NCBI RefSeq assembly: GCF_000499205.1
Contig: NZ_AWUK01000034.1
Coordinates: 124,001 to 188,000, forward strand
From: Paenibacillus sp. MAEPY2
GTDB lineage: Bacteria > Bacillota > Bacilli > Paenibacillales > Paenibacillaceae
Direction of reading: 5' to 3'
Length of the DNA stretch: 64,000 nucleotides
Within the stretch, counting starts at the first letter, position 1, and every line of letters starts with the position of its first letter. This document shows positions 44,569 to 53,976 of this stretch, piece after piece. The translations under genes were made by a program, and so were the position numbers. Below the pieces are notes generated by a model that searched no databases, had not been told where the DNA came from, and worked only from the letters and a program-made list of their open reading frames with translations.

Positions 44569-46113
44569 GTGAATGATCATCAACAGACCCCGACAGGTTT
44601 GCCCTCCATTCCGGAATCCCTGTGGAGAGCCACAAACACATTCAATGAATATCCGAAACTGACAGAAAATACAACTGCTGATGTAGCCATTATTGGTGCA
44701 GGCATTGCGGGCATTACGACAGCCTATTTGCTGGCTCAGACGGGTATGCGTGTGGTTGTGCTTGAAGCCGGAAAAGTACTGGATGGCACAACCGGCCATA
44801 CCACTGCCAAGGTATCCGCACAGCATGGCGTGATATTCGATGAATTGCTGCATCATTTTGGCGAAGAACAGGCCCGCATGTATTATGAAGGTAATGCTAC
44901 AGCCGCCAAATGGATGCGCGATCTGGTGAAAGAGAAAAAAATCGATTGCCAGTGGGCTGAGGAAGATGCCTATGTCTATATTCAATCCGAGGAAAACCTC
45001 AAAAAGCTGGAGATTGAACTGACCGCCTATGGCAAGCTAAATATTTCTGGTGAATGGGTCGATCCACTTCCCATCCCTGTCCCATCCAGAGCAGGTATTA
45101 AGATGCCGGGACAAGCCCGCTTTGACCCGCTCCGTTATTTGCATTACCTGCTGGAATCCGCGGTCAAGCAGGGTGTCCGCATCTTCGAACATACTACGGT
45201 TACCGATGTAGAGGAAGACGCCTCACTGCATGTGCGGACATATGAGAATGGTCCATCCGTAACGGCCGAACATGTCGTCGTTGCCTCCCATTTCCCGGTC
45301 TACGACCCCGGATTTTATTTTTCAAGGCTGCACGCTGAACGATCCTATGCTGTTATGGTTGAACCTCAGAAACCTTTCGCTGGTGGCATGTATATCTCTG
45401 ACGATGGACCCTACCGTTCACTGCGTACTGTCATTCATAAAGGGAAGGAACACATCCTCTTTGGAGGAGAGAATCATAAAACCGGACAGGGCATTTGTAC
45501 CGTCGGTCATTATGAAAATTTGGAGCGCTATGCAGCCGATACATTCGGCATTCGCAACATCCCATTCCGCTGGTCAGCTCAGGATCTGATTTCCATCGAT
45601 AAGGTCCCTTATATTGGACCCATTACCGGACGACATGAACGTGTCTATGTGGCTACCGGCTTTGCCAAATGGGGCATGACCACAGGAACGATGGCTGGAC
45701 ATATCCTTACGGACCGGATTACCGGACGCGACAATTCTTACGCAGCGGTATTCGATCCTGCTAGGTTCAAGGTAGACCCTGGTGTGAAAAACTTCCTCGT
45801 AGAGAATGTCAATGTTGCCACGGAACTGATCTCTGGCAAAGTCGGCATTATTCACAAGAACACGGGACAACTCGGTAACGATGAAGGAGCTGTCGTTCGA
45901 CATGACGGCAAACGGGCCGGCGCCTACAAGAACCCAGCTGGCAAACTCTTTCTGGTGGATACCACCTGCACCCATTTGGGTTGTGAAGTGGAATGGAATG
46001 CTGGCGAACGTTCCTGGGATTGCCCATGCCACGGCTCACGCTTCAATTACGCAGGTAAAGTGATCGAAGGCCCTGCTGTTAAAGACCTTACGGTATTGGA
46101 CGCACAAGAATAA
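44569..46113 (+). CDS. FAD-dependent oxidoreductase fused to a Rieske domain
   Basis: 514 residues. Start GTG after AAGGAGG. DAO-type FAD domain with dinucleotide loop VAIIGAGIAGITTAYLLAQ (about 39-57) and a late VYVATGFAKWGMTTG segment. Residues about 420-514 form a Rieske [2Fe-2S] domain with CTHLGC and CPCHGSRF ligands (two Cys, two His). Same layout as B. subtilis YhfW. Electron transfer from an amine or other substrate through FAD to the cluster is likely; the true reaction is unknown. Monocistronic. Confidence 0.93.
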   Translation: MNDHQQTPTGLPSIPESLWRATNTFNEYPKLTENTTADVAIIGAGIAGITTAYLLAQTGMRVVVLEAGKVLDGTTGHTTAKVSAQHGVIFDELLHHFGEEQARMYYEGNATAAKWMRDLVKEKKIDCQWAEEDAYVYIQSEENLKKLEIELTAYGKLNISGEWVDPLPIPVPSRAGIKMPGQARFDPLRYLHYLLESAVKQGVRIFEHTTVTDVEEDASLHVRTYENGPSVTAEHVVVASHFPVYDPGFYFSRLHAERSYAVMVEPQKPFAGGMYISDDGPYRSLRTVIHKGKEHILFGGENHKTGQGICTVGHYENLERYAADTFGIRNIPFRWSAQDLISIDKVPYIGPITGRHERVYVATGFAKWGMTTGTMAGHILTDRITGRDNSYAAVFDPARFKVDPGVKNFLVENVNVATELISGKVGIIHKNTGQLGNDEGAVVRHDGKRAGAYKNPAGKLFLVDTTCTHLGCEVEWNAGERSWDCPCHGSRFNYAGKVIEGPAVKDLTVLDAQE

Positions 46114-46156
46114 ATTTAAGCTGATACCCCCATCGCTGTATATCTTCATCCCGTAG

Positions 46157-46205
46157 ACCCGGATCGGAATCCGTCCTCAGACGGAAGTAACCGATCCGGG
46201 TTTTG
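46157..46205 (+). terminator. Terminator of the FAD-Rieske gene
   Basis: ACCCGGATCGG/CCGATCCGGGT stem with an internal CCGTC/GACGG hairpin, followed by TTTTG. Confidence 0.85.
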
Positions 46206-46386
46206 CGTATGCTGATTTATAAGTGAATTAGCGAGAAACGAAGTTAGTCCCATTTGCGGCAAACCGTGACACAGAACTATTTTTAAACCACTACCTTGCA
46301 TTAAACAGTACCGGATGCTATGATGAATTTACGACTACTGAACAATACACACTAGTGATTGGATAGAGCAACAAGGAGGAACCTAA

Positions 46387-46716
46387 GTGAATGTTAATAT
46401 TCAATTCAAAAAAGGGGTGCTGGAACTATGCGTACTCGTGCTGATCAACCGCCAGGATCGTTACGGCTACGAACTGGCTCAAGCGGTATCCCAGCATATT
46501 GAAGTGGCTGAAGGTGCACTGTATCCCCTTTTGCGAAGATTGGTCAATGACGGCTATTGTACGACTTACTTGCAAGAATCCAGTGAAGGACCACCGCGTA
46601 AATACTACAAACTGTCTGATACTGGTCGTGATTATATGAAGACTCTCACGAATGAATGGAATAATTTTGTGCGCAATGTCGCAAATCTTATAGAGGAAGG
46701 TACCCCCAATGAATAG
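46387..46716 (+). CDS. PadR-family transcriptional regulator
   Basis: 109 residues. Start GTG after GGAGGAAC. PadR winged helix: GVLELCVLVLINRQDRYGYELAQ, EGALYPLLRRLVNDGY and the YYKLSDTGRDYM wing. First gene of a three-gene operon with DUF1700 and DUF4097 proteins, a common Firmicute set in which PadR represses the operon in response to membrane stress. It overlaps the next gene by 8 bases. Confidence 0.93.
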   Translation: MNVNIQFKKGVLELCVLVLINRQDRYGYELAQAVSQHIEVAEGALYPLLRRLVNDGYCTTYLQESSEGPPRKYYKLSDTGRDYMKTLTNEWNNFVRNVANLIEEGTPNE

Positions 46717-47296
46717 ACAACAATTCATCCAGGCAATGGAGATTCATCTGAGACCGATGGACCCGCTGGAACGGGCAGAACTGCTCGCTGATTATGAACA
46801 GCATTTTGAGATGGGATTAAGAGAAGGAAGACCGGAAGAAGAAATTGCAAGAGAACTGGGGCATCCGATCGAGATTGCAAAAGAAGCGCTTGGTGATCGG
46901 TATGATGCACAGACGCCAGGATCTGATCCGTTCTATGCGCCAACATTCGAAGAAATGCGTCCTCAGCAAAGAGGAAATCGCGCTGCACGCAGCTTCTTCA
47001 CGGCAATCGGACTTTTTTTCCTGAACATCATGCTGGCAATTCCACTAGGATTGATGCTGTGGTCGGTATGGCTCACAATTGCCAGTCTGTCGCTGCTGGT
47101 ATTGGCACCGGTCGCTGCAGCAGTGGATTTCTTATATCTTGACCATTTCGAGTATTCTGAGATGTTCGTTTCGATTGGAGTATTCGGCATAGGCATTCTA
47201 TTTGCCCTTTTGACAAAATGGATTTTTAAAGCCTTTAAGCTGATCACTCTTCAGTATATAAGATGGAATCAAAAGACGATGAAAGGAGATGTCTAA
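46709..47296 (+). CDS. DUF1700 (HAAS) membrane protein
   Basis: 195 residues. N-terminal helical HAAS region (ELLADYEQHFEMGLREGRPEEEIARELGHPIEIAKE, about 20-60) followed by three hydrophobic spans (about 95-190) and a basic C-terminus. The N-terminal pattern defines the family that accompanies PadR and DUF4097 genes. Translation is coupled to padR by overlap. Exact role unknown. Confidence 0.9.
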   Translation: MNRQQFIQAMEIHLRPMDPLERAELLADYEQHFEMGLREGRPEEEIARELGHPIEIAKEALGDRYDAQTPGSDPFYAPTFEEMRPQQRGNRAARSFFTAIGLFFLNIMLAIPLGLMLWSVWLTIASLSLLVLAPVAAAVDFLYLDHFEYSEMFVSIGVFGIGILFALLTKWIFKAFKLITLQYIRWNQKTMKGDV

Positions 47297-47298
47297 CC

Positions 47299-48198
47299 AT
47301 GAGCACCAAAAAGTGGATTGCTTTAGCGATACTATGTATCGGCATCGGATTGCTCGGAACCTCCATATACGGAGTTCAGTTCGGAGATCAGAGAGAAGCC
47401 TACTCCAAACGTTGGGAATTCAAAAACGATGAGCTGCACAACATCATAATGAACGCTAACTTTAGCGCAGATATTGAATTCGTAGTAAGTCCCGATTCCA
47501 ATGGTTACATTGAAGTGGATGGTAAGTGGGACCCGGCCACAATTGAAGGTTTTAAACAGGCCTCGATCATGGATGGAACCTTTACATTAAACCAGAAAGA
47601 GCGCTCGCGTTTGCAATTTTTCACCCTTTATTGGAATACTCAGCAGCAAACGATCACGGTTGCACTGCCTGAAGGACATCAGCTGGATGACGTCAGCATC
47701 GTCTCTACTTCCAGTGATCTGGATCTGAAGGGTCTGCATGCCAAAACCTTGGACCTTAACAATACGTCTGGGAGCATTCACCTTCAGGACATAAATGTAC
47801 CAACCATTCAACTGGATCTAGCTTCAGGGGACATCAAAGCCACGGCAATTGAGGGAACTATGGAAGTAAAACAAACTTCCGGAAGCTTCACGCTGGATGG
47901 CATGAATGGCGATGTAACCCGCAGTGTGCAGTCGGGGGATACCAAAATCATGAAATTAAACGGTGCGGCAAACGTTAAATTCACTTCCGGCAGTGTGAAG
48001 ATCGAGCAAGCATCCTCCGGTTCAATGGATGTATCGGGACAGTCTGGAGATATTTCCATACAAGCAGCGCCTGATTTTGAAGGTATATTTGACGCACAGG
48101 CTATTTCCGGTGATGTGAATATCCCTGATTCCCCTATGGTAAGCCGTGATGTCATCAAAGCTCGCACCACCTCAGGCAGCATCAAGATCAAGCAATAA
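47299..48198 (+). CDS. DUF4097 beta-strand repeat protein
   Basis: 299 residues from the ATG at 47299, after AAAGGAG. One N-terminal membrane span or signal anchor (about 5-25), then a beta-helix of repeats with alternating TSGS and SGD turns about 19 residues apart (e.g. NTSGSIHL, SGDIKA, TSGSVKIE, SGDISIQA). LiaG/YvlB-like proteins with such repeats act at the membrane surface. Last gene of the PadR operon, two bases after the preceding stop. Confidence 0.9.
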   Translation: MSTKKWIALAILCIGIGLLGTSIYGVQFGDQREAYSKRWEFKNDELHNIIMNANFSADIEFVVSPDSNGYIEVDGKWDPATIEGFKQASIMDGTFTLNQKERSRLQFFTLYWNTQQQTITVALPEGHQLDDVSIVSTSSDLDLKGLHAKTLDLNNTSGSIHLQDINVPTIQLDLASGDIKATAIEGTMEVKQTSGSFTLDGMNGDVTRSVQSGDTKIMKLNGAANVKFTSGSVKIEQASSGSMDVSGQSGDISIQAAPDFEGIFDAQAISGDVNIPDSPMVSRDVIKARTTSGSIKIKQ

Positions 48199-48285
48199 TG
48201 TTAAATTATGATGAAGCAAATATTCGAACTGTGGGTAATATAGTATAATTAAATGCTAGTCCAATTCTAAGGAGGAATTACCCAC

Positions 48286-49005
48286 ATGGAACTTAAAAAT
48301 AAAACGGCTGTCATTACTGGCGCTGGTAAAGGGATAGGCCGTGCCATTGCTCAGGCACTTGCCAAGGAAGGTGTACATCTCGGACTTATTGCTCGGACGG
48401 CCTCCGATCTGGAGGCTCTCCAGCAATCGCTGAGTGAGGAATATGGTGTAAAAGTAACCAGTGCCATTGCGGATATTTCGGATCGCACTCAGGCTGAGGC
48501 AGCCGTAGCTGCTATCGAGATGGAGCTTGGTGCGGTGGATATCCTTATTAACAATGCAGGTATCGCAAGCTTCGGCACCTTGCTGGATATGGACCCGGAA
48601 GAGTGGGAGCGCATCCTGCATGTCAATGTCATGGGTACATACTATGTAACTCGTGCTGTGCTGCCAAGCATGATCAAGGAAAGCAGTGGCAGCATCATTA
48701 ATATCGCCTCTACTGCTGGTGAGCGTGGATTCGCAACGGGTTCAGCCTACTGTGCATCCAAATTCGCCCTGCTCGGCATGACCGAATCCCTGATGCAGGA
48801 AGTACGCAAATCCAATATCCGGGTTACTGCGTTAACGCCAAGTACGGTGAACACGGAGCTGGCAACCAATGCCGGACTGAAAGTTGGAGACGAAGACCGT
48901 ATGATGCAAGCGGAGGACGTAGCTGAACTGGCTTTGGCGACGCTCAAGCTGTCGGACCGTGTATTTGTTAAAGCCGCAGGCATCTGGACAACTAATCCGC
49001 AGTAA
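48286..49005 (+). CDS. SDR-family 3-oxoacyl-ACP reductase-like protein
   Basis: 239 residues. TGAGKGIG cofactor loop, NNAG, catalytic Ser in NIASTAGE and YCASK. Closest in layout to FabG/YoxD-type reductases. AAGGAGGAAT precedes the ATG. NADP(H)-dependent and cytosolic. Not within a fatty-acid cluster, so the substrate is open. A strong terminator follows. Confidence 0.92.
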   Translation: MELKNKTAVITGAGKGIGRAIAQALAKEGVHLGLIARTASDLEALQQSLSEEYGVKVTSAIADISDRTQAEAAVAAIEMELGAVDILINNAGIASFGTLLDMDPEEWERILHVNVMGTYYVTRAVLPSMIKESSGSIINIASTAGERGFATGSAYCASKFALLGMTESLMQEVRKSNIRVTALTPSTVNTELATNAGLKVGDEDRMMQAEDVAELALATLKLSDRVFVKAAGIWTTNPQ

Positions 49006-49084
49006 GCAGGAGTAGTCAGACCATTTATAAAGAACAATGAATGACGGAAGCAACCATTTCTAATGATGCACTCCGTCGCCATCT

Positions 49085-49114
49085 GGCCGCCCGAGAAACC
49101 TCTGGGCGGCCTTT
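49085..49114 (+). terminator. Terminator of the SDR gene
   Basis: GGCCGCCC/GGGCGGCC with an 11-base loop and TTTT after the stem. Confidence 0.85.
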
Positions 49115-49226
49115 TACATATTCAGCAGCCGCCATCGTGTCCGAATACAATTCATCAAAGCTGATTCTCTACCCTTATGATTAATGCAGCGTTACTTCTC
49201 TCATTCTCCATTCCATTATCCTCTGC

Positions 49227-49775
49227 TTATGCGTTCCACAAATGGTCCAGATCCAGCTCCTTGGACACGGCGATCAGCACCACCGCGGGCTCCTCCCCAA
49301 TATTGGTTACTTCATGGGGAACGATGGCATTCCAGCTAAATGAATCCCCCGCCTCCAGAATCTCTACATCCTCACACTGCTCTGCGCGAATCTTGCCCTG
49401 TAGAATCAGGTGACTTTCTTCTCCAGCATGCTTGTTTACCCCCGTTGATGCACCTGCCGGCAGCTCCACAATGGACATCCGCATGGCACCCTTTGCCGTT
49501 AGATGCTGTACTTTAATCTGCCCGCTCCCGGCAGTTGTTTCCTTGCGCTCATCCTTGCGCACCACGTTCATCCGTTGTTCTGGTGAGAGCAGCAAGTACG
49601 GCAGTGGAACTTCCAGATAATCCGCGATACTTTCGAGTGTGGCAATGGAAGGTGAGGTTTTGTTATTTTCCACGTTGCTGATAAACCCCTTGGACAGCCC
49701 CGTACCCTCGCACATTTGCATGATGGTGATCTGTTTCTGTTTGCGGATCGTACGAATGGCTAGGCCAATATCCAT
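49227..49775 (-). CDS. XRE-family regulator with cupin domain
   Basis: 182 residues. N-terminal helix-turn-helix (about 6-60: ITIMQMCEGTGLSKGFISNVEN) and C-terminal cupin (about 105-180: GEESHLILQGKIRAEQ). This two-domain class (SinR-like HTH plus RmlC cupin) senses small metabolites. Monocistronic. AAGAGGAGGTTTTG precedes the ATG. Confidence 0.92.
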   Translation of the reverse strand: MDIGLAIRTIRKQKQITIMQMCEGTGLSKGFISNVENNKTSPSIATLESIADYLEVPLPYLLLSPEQRMNVVRKDERKETTAGSGQIKVQHLTAKGAMRMSIVELPAGASTGVNKHAGEESHLILQGKIRAEQCEDVEILEAGDSFSWNAIVPHEVTNIGEEPAVVLIAVSKELDLDHLWNA

Positions 49776-49817
49776 GTTGCAAAACCTCCTCTTCTATAGA
49801 AATATCAACTCTTCAAT

Positions 49818-50183
49818 CTATTTTGCGTCAGGTTCATAAAAAACAATCCGGTTGCCAAACGGATCAATCACTGTCATTTCCCTTAAATTCCACGGCGTGT
49901 CGGAAATGCCAGGTCTAGAATGTTTGTATTTTTTCCGATTAAGCTTCTCACGTAATGCATCCAGCGCATCCGTCTCCAATCGCAATGCCGCTCCAGGCGT
50001 GCAATCGCCATGATGTTCGGATAGATGTAATTGAATGGAATCGAGGGAGATCTGCATATATAACGGCAAGTCTGCCTCAAATCGATGTTCCCAATCCAAT
50101 CGAAAACCCAAGTAATCCAGATAAAACTCTTTTGCTTTGTCTTCATCAAATATCCTCAGAATAGGCACGATTCCTTTGATCAT
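49818..50183 (-). CDS. VOC-superfamily protein
   Basis: 121 residues from the ATG at 50183, after AAGGAC. Glyoxalase/bleomycin-resistance fold: DEDKAKEFYLDYLGFRLDW and the closing MTVIDPFGNRIVFYEP with its Glu ligand. Metal-dependent or binding-only. No resistance gene neighbours; function unknown. Confidence 0.88.
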   Translation of the reverse strand: MIKGIVPILRIFDEDKAKEFYLDYLGFRLDWEHRFEADLPLYMQISLDSIQLHLSEHHGDCTPGAALRLETDALDALREKLNRKKYKHSRPGISDTPWNLREMTVIDPFGNRIVFYEPDAK

Positions 50184-50407
50184 GATTATCACGTCCTTGG
50201 GAGTAATATGTGCATTACTTTACCGATCTGCCTGATACAACGTTATTAGATCAATATAGATTCCTTATACGGAACATATTTTCATAATACAAAAAAAATA
50301 TTGACCCTACAATGGAATCATGATAAATTTTGTTCATTAATAAGAATATTAGTTTTATATGAGTAAACTTTATTTAGATTATTATTTCTTATCAGGTGGT
50401 GATTCCA

Positions 50408-51082
50408 TTGAGTTATTTATCGACTTACGAGGTTCGGCTTCCTTCCGATTACAATACAGAACAACACTATCCCGTGATCTTTGCCCTGCATGGCATGGGT
50501 TCGGATGAGCAGGATATGCTTCGTTTAATGGAGCCTCTTCAGTCCGATTTTATTATCGTGGCCATAAGGGGGCCCATTGTTCAGGGTAGCGGCTACGCCT
50601 ATTTTCAGATTAAAAGCATTGGCAATCCCGTCCGGGAATTGTTCGACGCGTCTGTTCAGGGATTGCAGCAGCTAATCGGTGACTTGTCCGCCAAATATGC
50701 CATAGATCCCGCACGGCGTTATATCTCCGGATTCAGTCAGGGCGCCATTATGGCAATGACGCTCTCGCTAATCATGGGAGATGCAATCAAGGGAATTGTA
50801 GCCATGAGTGGTTACATTCCGCAATTTGTGAAAGACGAATACAAGATTCACCCCAACTCGTTGTTATCCGTATTTATATCGCATGGCGATCAGGATCATC
50901 TCTTCCCACTGCAACTCGGCGAAGATAATGCAAGTTTCTTCCAAGAACATACTCATAACGTTATGTTCGTTGCATATCACGGTGGGCACCAAGTCACCCC
51001 CGATCTATATCAACAATTTCAACAATGGCTTCGGACGGATGCCAAGCTGGCTGCCGAAGACCTGAAAGGACTGAATTCATAA
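50408..51082 (+). CDS. Phospholipase/carboxylesterase family hydrolase
   Basis: 224 residues from the TTG at 50408, six bases after AGGTGGTG; an upstream GTG frame overlaps that site. Alpha/beta hydrolase with oxyanion segment LHGMGSDEQDM, nucleophile elbow GFSQG, catalytic Asp in SHGDQDHLFP and His in YHGGHQVTP. Resembles LysoPLA/YpfH-type small esterases. Its TAA shares a base with the next ATG, so it is coupled to the dioxygenase gene. Confidence 0.87.
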   Translation: MSYLSTYEVRLPSDYNTEQHYPVIFALHGMGSDEQDMLRLMEPLQSDFIIVAIRGPIVQGSGYAYFQIKSIGNPVRELFDASVQGLQQLIGDLSAKYAIDPARRYISGFSQGAIMAMTLSLIMGDAIKGIVAMSGYIPQFVKDEYKIHPNSLLSVFISHGDQDHLFPLQLGEDNASFFQEHTHNVMFVAYHGGHQVTPDLYQQFQQWLRTDAKLAAEDLKGLNS

Positions 51083-51852
51083 TGATGCCATCCCTGTTTG
51101 TCGCTCACGGTGCACCATCACTCGCACTGGAGGAGAATGCGTACACTGAATTTCTGCAAAAGCTCGGACAGGAACTCCCGAAACCTAAAGCGATCGTATT
51201 GTTCTCTGCTCACTGGGAATCTACAACCCAATTGGTTTCCTCGGTAGCGAATTACGAGACTATCTATGATTTTGGTGGCTTCCAACCCGAGCTGTATCAG
51301 ATCAAATACCCGGCACAAGGACATGAAGAGACAACAGCGGAAATTCAGCGTCTGTTCGCGGATGCTGGGATTCCGCTAGAGAGCGACTCCGCTCGTGGTC
51401 TGGATCACGGCGCTTGGGTCGTTCTTCGTCTGCTCTATCCGGATGCGGGTATCCCGGTAGTTGCGTTGTCTGTAAACCGTTATCTGTCCAGTGAACAGCA
51501 ATATCGGGTAGGACAGGCGCTCGCCACATTACGTGAGCAGGATGTTCTCGTCATTGGCAGTGGTGGAACGGTACACAATCTGCGTCAGTTAAATTGGGAA
51601 AGCGCAGATATTGATCCTTGGGCCATGGCATTTGACAACTGGCTGCATGACAAGCTGGTGAGCTGGGATACAGAATCCCTCTTCGCCTATGACAAGCTCG
51701 CACCATCCGCCCAAGCGGCTGTGCCTACGCCAGAGCATTTTGTGCCGCTGCTGCTCGCCATGGGCGCCGGAGACCAGAACAAGCAAGCATCACTCCTGTT
51801 CAAAGCCTATCAGTATGGCAACCTGAGCCTGTCTTGCTGGAAATTTGATTGA
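51082..51852 (+). CDS. DODA-type extradiol dioxygenase
   Basis: 256 residues from the ATG at 51082 (alternative ATG 51085); it overlaps the upstream stop by one base. LigB-like fold with metal-binding His residues in FVAHGAPS, LFSAHWES and GLDHGAWV and the late IGSGGTVHNL. YgiD/4,5-DOPA dioxygenase subfamily; it may act on catechol-like compounds. Paired with the esterase, perhaps releasing and cleaving an aromatic ester; that link is inference. Confidence 0.9.
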   Translation: MMPSLFVAHGAPSLALEENAYTEFLQKLGQELPKPKAIVLFSAHWESTTQLVSSVANYETIYDFGGFQPELYQIKYPAQGHEETTAEIQRLFADAGIPLESDSARGLDHGAWVVLRLLYPDAGIPVVALSVNRYLSSEQQYRVGQALATLREQDVLVIGSGGTVHNLRQLNWESADIDPWAMAFDNWLHDKLVSWDTESLFAYDKLAPSAQAAVPTPEHFVPLLLAMGAGDQNKQASLLFKAYQYGNLSLSCWKFD

Positions 51853-51894
51853 ACATCGATTGATTAGTTTATATAACTCCATATATAAAAATAA

Positions 51895-51928
51895 CCAAAC
51901 ACTCGTGTGAAACCGCACGGGTGTTTGG
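51895..51928 (+). terminator. Hairpin after the dioxygenase gene
   Basis: CCAAACACTCGTGTG/CGCACGGGTGTTTGG stem, strong; a T-run (TTTTTT) comes 13 bases later rather than directly. Confidence 0.6.
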
Positions 51929-52062
51929 AGTGATATGACCTTTTTTGCATAATGCTGGGAGCTCTAAAGCAAGCTATAATAACATTTAGTGGAAATGAAC
52001 AAGCTGTAATGACGGATTATTCTTTCTACACCTATCACATCTTTCTGGGAGGAACATTCGAA

Positions 52063-53064
52063 GTGGCTGAACAACCAAAGTCTGAGAGCTTGATGTCTCT
52101 CGTCAAAAAGGGAAACACCTCCTCGGCCGTAGCCATGGCAGGTAATGCGGTACTTGCACTGTGCAAAGGAGGAGCCTTTCTATTCAGTGGCAGTGGCGCC
52201 ATGTTCGCCTCGGCGATGCACTCTTTGGCCGATGCCATCAACCAAGGGTTTGTCTTTGTCGGAAGTGTACTGTCCGAGAAAAAACCTACACGCCGCTTTC
52301 CAACCGGATTCGGACGAGTCATCAACATTTTTTGTATGATTGCCGTTATCGTTGTGACCATTATGGCGTATGAGACGATTCATGAAGGGATTCACCTCTT
52401 ACAGCACCCTGTTGGTCATTCGGGCGGTCTCTGGATTAACATCGGCGTGCTGGTGCTTAACATTGTGATCGATGGAGCCATTCTGATCAAAGCGATGAAA
52501 GAAATTCTTAAGGAAGCACGCGCTCCCAAAGCGTCAGGCCTTGCCCTGTTCCCTGCTGCAATCAAAAATGTAGGACGTGCTGCACCGCCAACACGCCTTG
52601 TATTTTACGAAGATGTTGTAGCAGTAATCGGTGCGACACTCGCCCTGATTTCTGTTGTTGTCATTGCACTAACCAATTTTGCATTGCTCGATGGAATCGT
52701 GACGACCATTATTGGATGCCTGATGATCGCTGTCGCTTTCCGTGTCGGCTATGACAATATGATCGGACTGATTGGTGTAGCGGCTCCACAGGATGTTGAG
52801 GACAAAGTATCCCAGACCATTCTGGCCGACACTCATGTTGCAGATATCCAGATGATGCGCATTATTCAGGAAGGTCGTTATTACCACGTCGAGGGTCTGA
52901 TCGAGCTAACGAAAGGGCTAAGCCTTGCTGATGCAGATGATATCAAGTTCCGTATTCAGGAGAAGTTAATGACAGATCCCGACATCGCCGATGCAGCCAT
53001 CTCCATTATTGAAGATGATGGCGTGAACAGCTGGGGCAAGAAGCATTCGGATGTGGTGAAGTGA
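52063..53064 (+). CDS. Cation diffusion facilitator, divalent metal exporter
   Basis: 333 residues from the GTG at 52063, ten bases after GGGAGG; the longer TTG frame runs through that site. Six spans with the metal-site motif HSLADAINQ near residue 55, a second acidic site in DGIVT, and a C-terminal ferredoxin-like domain (ILADTHVADIQMMRIIQEGRYYHVEG). Proton-coupled Zn/Mn/Fe export. Single gene with its own terminator. Metal unknown. Confidence 0.9.
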   Translation: MAEQPKSESLMSLVKKGNTSSAVAMAGNAVLALCKGGAFLFSGSGAMFASAMHSLADAINQGFVFVGSVLSEKKPTRRFPTGFGRVINIFCMIAVIVVTIMAYETIHEGIHLLQHPVGHSGGLWINIGVLVLNIVIDGAILIKAMKEILKEARAPKASGLALFPAAIKNVGRAAPPTRLVFYEDVVAVIGATLALISVVVIALTNFALLDGIVTTIIGCLMIAVAFRVGYDNMIGLIGVAAPQDVEDKVSQTILADTHVADIQMMRIIQEGRYYHVEGLIELTKGLSLADADDIKFRIQEKLMTDPDIADAAISIIEDDGVNSWGKKHSDVVK

Positions 53065-53092
53065 GGAATTACCCTCTTTTATAAAAGAAAAA

Positions 53093-53119
53093 GGCCCACT
53101 CTTCGCGGAGTGGGCTTCT
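53093..53119 (+). terminator. Terminator of the CDF gene
   Basis: GGCCCACTC-TTCG-type loop-GGAGTGGGC followed by TTCTTC. Confidence 0.8.
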
Positions 53120-53120
53120 T

Positions 53121-53138
53121 CACGTAGCTAACTACGTG
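53121..53138. repeat. Perfect dyad CACGTAG-CTAA-CTACGTG
   Basis: A 7-bp perfect inverted repeat directly after the CDF terminator and outside any gene. Role unknown. Confidence 0.5.
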
Positions 53139-53215
53139 ACATAGGTAACTGCATGGCTACTGAATAGCTGCACTAAACTTGTTGGTTGGAATTCACTGAC
53201 TGGCCGTCATGGGGT

Positions 53216-53335
53216 TTACTTCCGCCCACCCTGCTCCACCCCCATCTCCATCAATTTATCCAGCCATTTCAGACGGAACGTTTCTGTGGAGCCTTTGATT
53301 GGACTGATCTCGATTGCATATTTCGTACCTAGACT
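53216..53335 (-). pseudogene. C-terminal gene remnant
   Basis: A minus-strand frame ends in TAA (53216-53218). It codes for about 36 residues of protein-like sequence (GTKYAIEISPIKGS... LKWLDKLMEMGVEQGG) without a start codon or ribosome site. It breaks off at the palindrome at 53327-53346. It looks like the 3' end of a decayed gene. The family is not recognised. Confidence 0.4.
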
Positions 53336-53346
53336 TTAGTCTAGGT
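53327..53346. repeat. 20-bp palindrome at the edge of the remnant
   Basis: ACCTAGACT-TT-AGTCTAGGT, perfect 9-bp arms, exactly where the remnant frame stops. It may be a rearrangement junction or an operator for the gene at 53466. Confidence 0.55.
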
Positions 53347-53465
53347 CCAGTTTAACTCCAAAGACCGAGGATACCCTTTTGCGGTTCATGGTATGCTGTG
53401 AATAACGAGAAAACATACTCCATGACCGTTCGGGAATTGATCTTGTATTGAAAAGGAGAGATATC

Positions 53466-53966
53466 ATGGCTAAACGCACCATCCTTGCGCCCGTCCTTAT
53501 TTTGCTGGGCGTGTACCTGATTTTGAACCAGGGAGGTTCACTCGGACCGGGTACGATCTTTGCCACATTCTGGCCCACCCTGTTTGTGATTCCGCTGGGG
53601 CTGTTCTTCCACTGGCTGTACTTCTCCATGATTGGACGAGGAATTGGATTGCTGGTTCCTGGGGGCATCTTGCTTACGGCAGGTGTTGTCAGCCAGATCG
53701 CCATGCTCTTTGGCAACTGGAGCACGATGTGGCCTGGCTTCATTCTTGCGGTAGCGGTAGGTCTGTTTGAATTGTATTGGTTCGGTGGTCGCAACAAATG
53801 GCTGCTGATTCCGATCAACATTCTGACGGTAATCTCGCTGTTATTCTTCTCCGTCATGTCGATTGGCACGATGCTGAACAGTCTGTCCTTTGTCCAGCCG
53901 TTCGTGGCGATTGGGCTGATTATGGGCGGGGCGTGGATCATTGTGGGACGCAAAAAGCGCATGTAA
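53466..53966 (+). CDS. LiaI/LiaF-like membrane protein
   Basis: 166 residues from the ATG at 53466, after AAAGGAGAG. Four to five spans, beginning with the LiaI-LiaF-type ILAPVLILLGVYLILNQGG segment and ending RKKRM. It lacks the C-terminal cell-wall-active domain of LiaF. Probably a membrane-stress-associated protein. Monocistronic. Confidence 0.8.
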   Translation: MAKRTILAPVLILLGVYLILNQGGSLGPGTIFATFWPTLFVIPLGLFFHWLYFSMIGRGIGLLVPGGILLTAGVVSQIAMLFGNWSTMWPGFILAVAVGLFELYWFGGRNKWLLIPINILTVISLLFFSVMSIGTMLNSLSFVQPFVAIGLIMGGAWIIVGRKKRM

Positions 53967-53976
53967 ATCTTATAGC

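Noticed and set aside
53336..53962. 208-residue minus-strand frame
   Set aside because: Antisense to the LiaI/LiaF-like gene, which has the better ribosome site and a clear membrane pattern.
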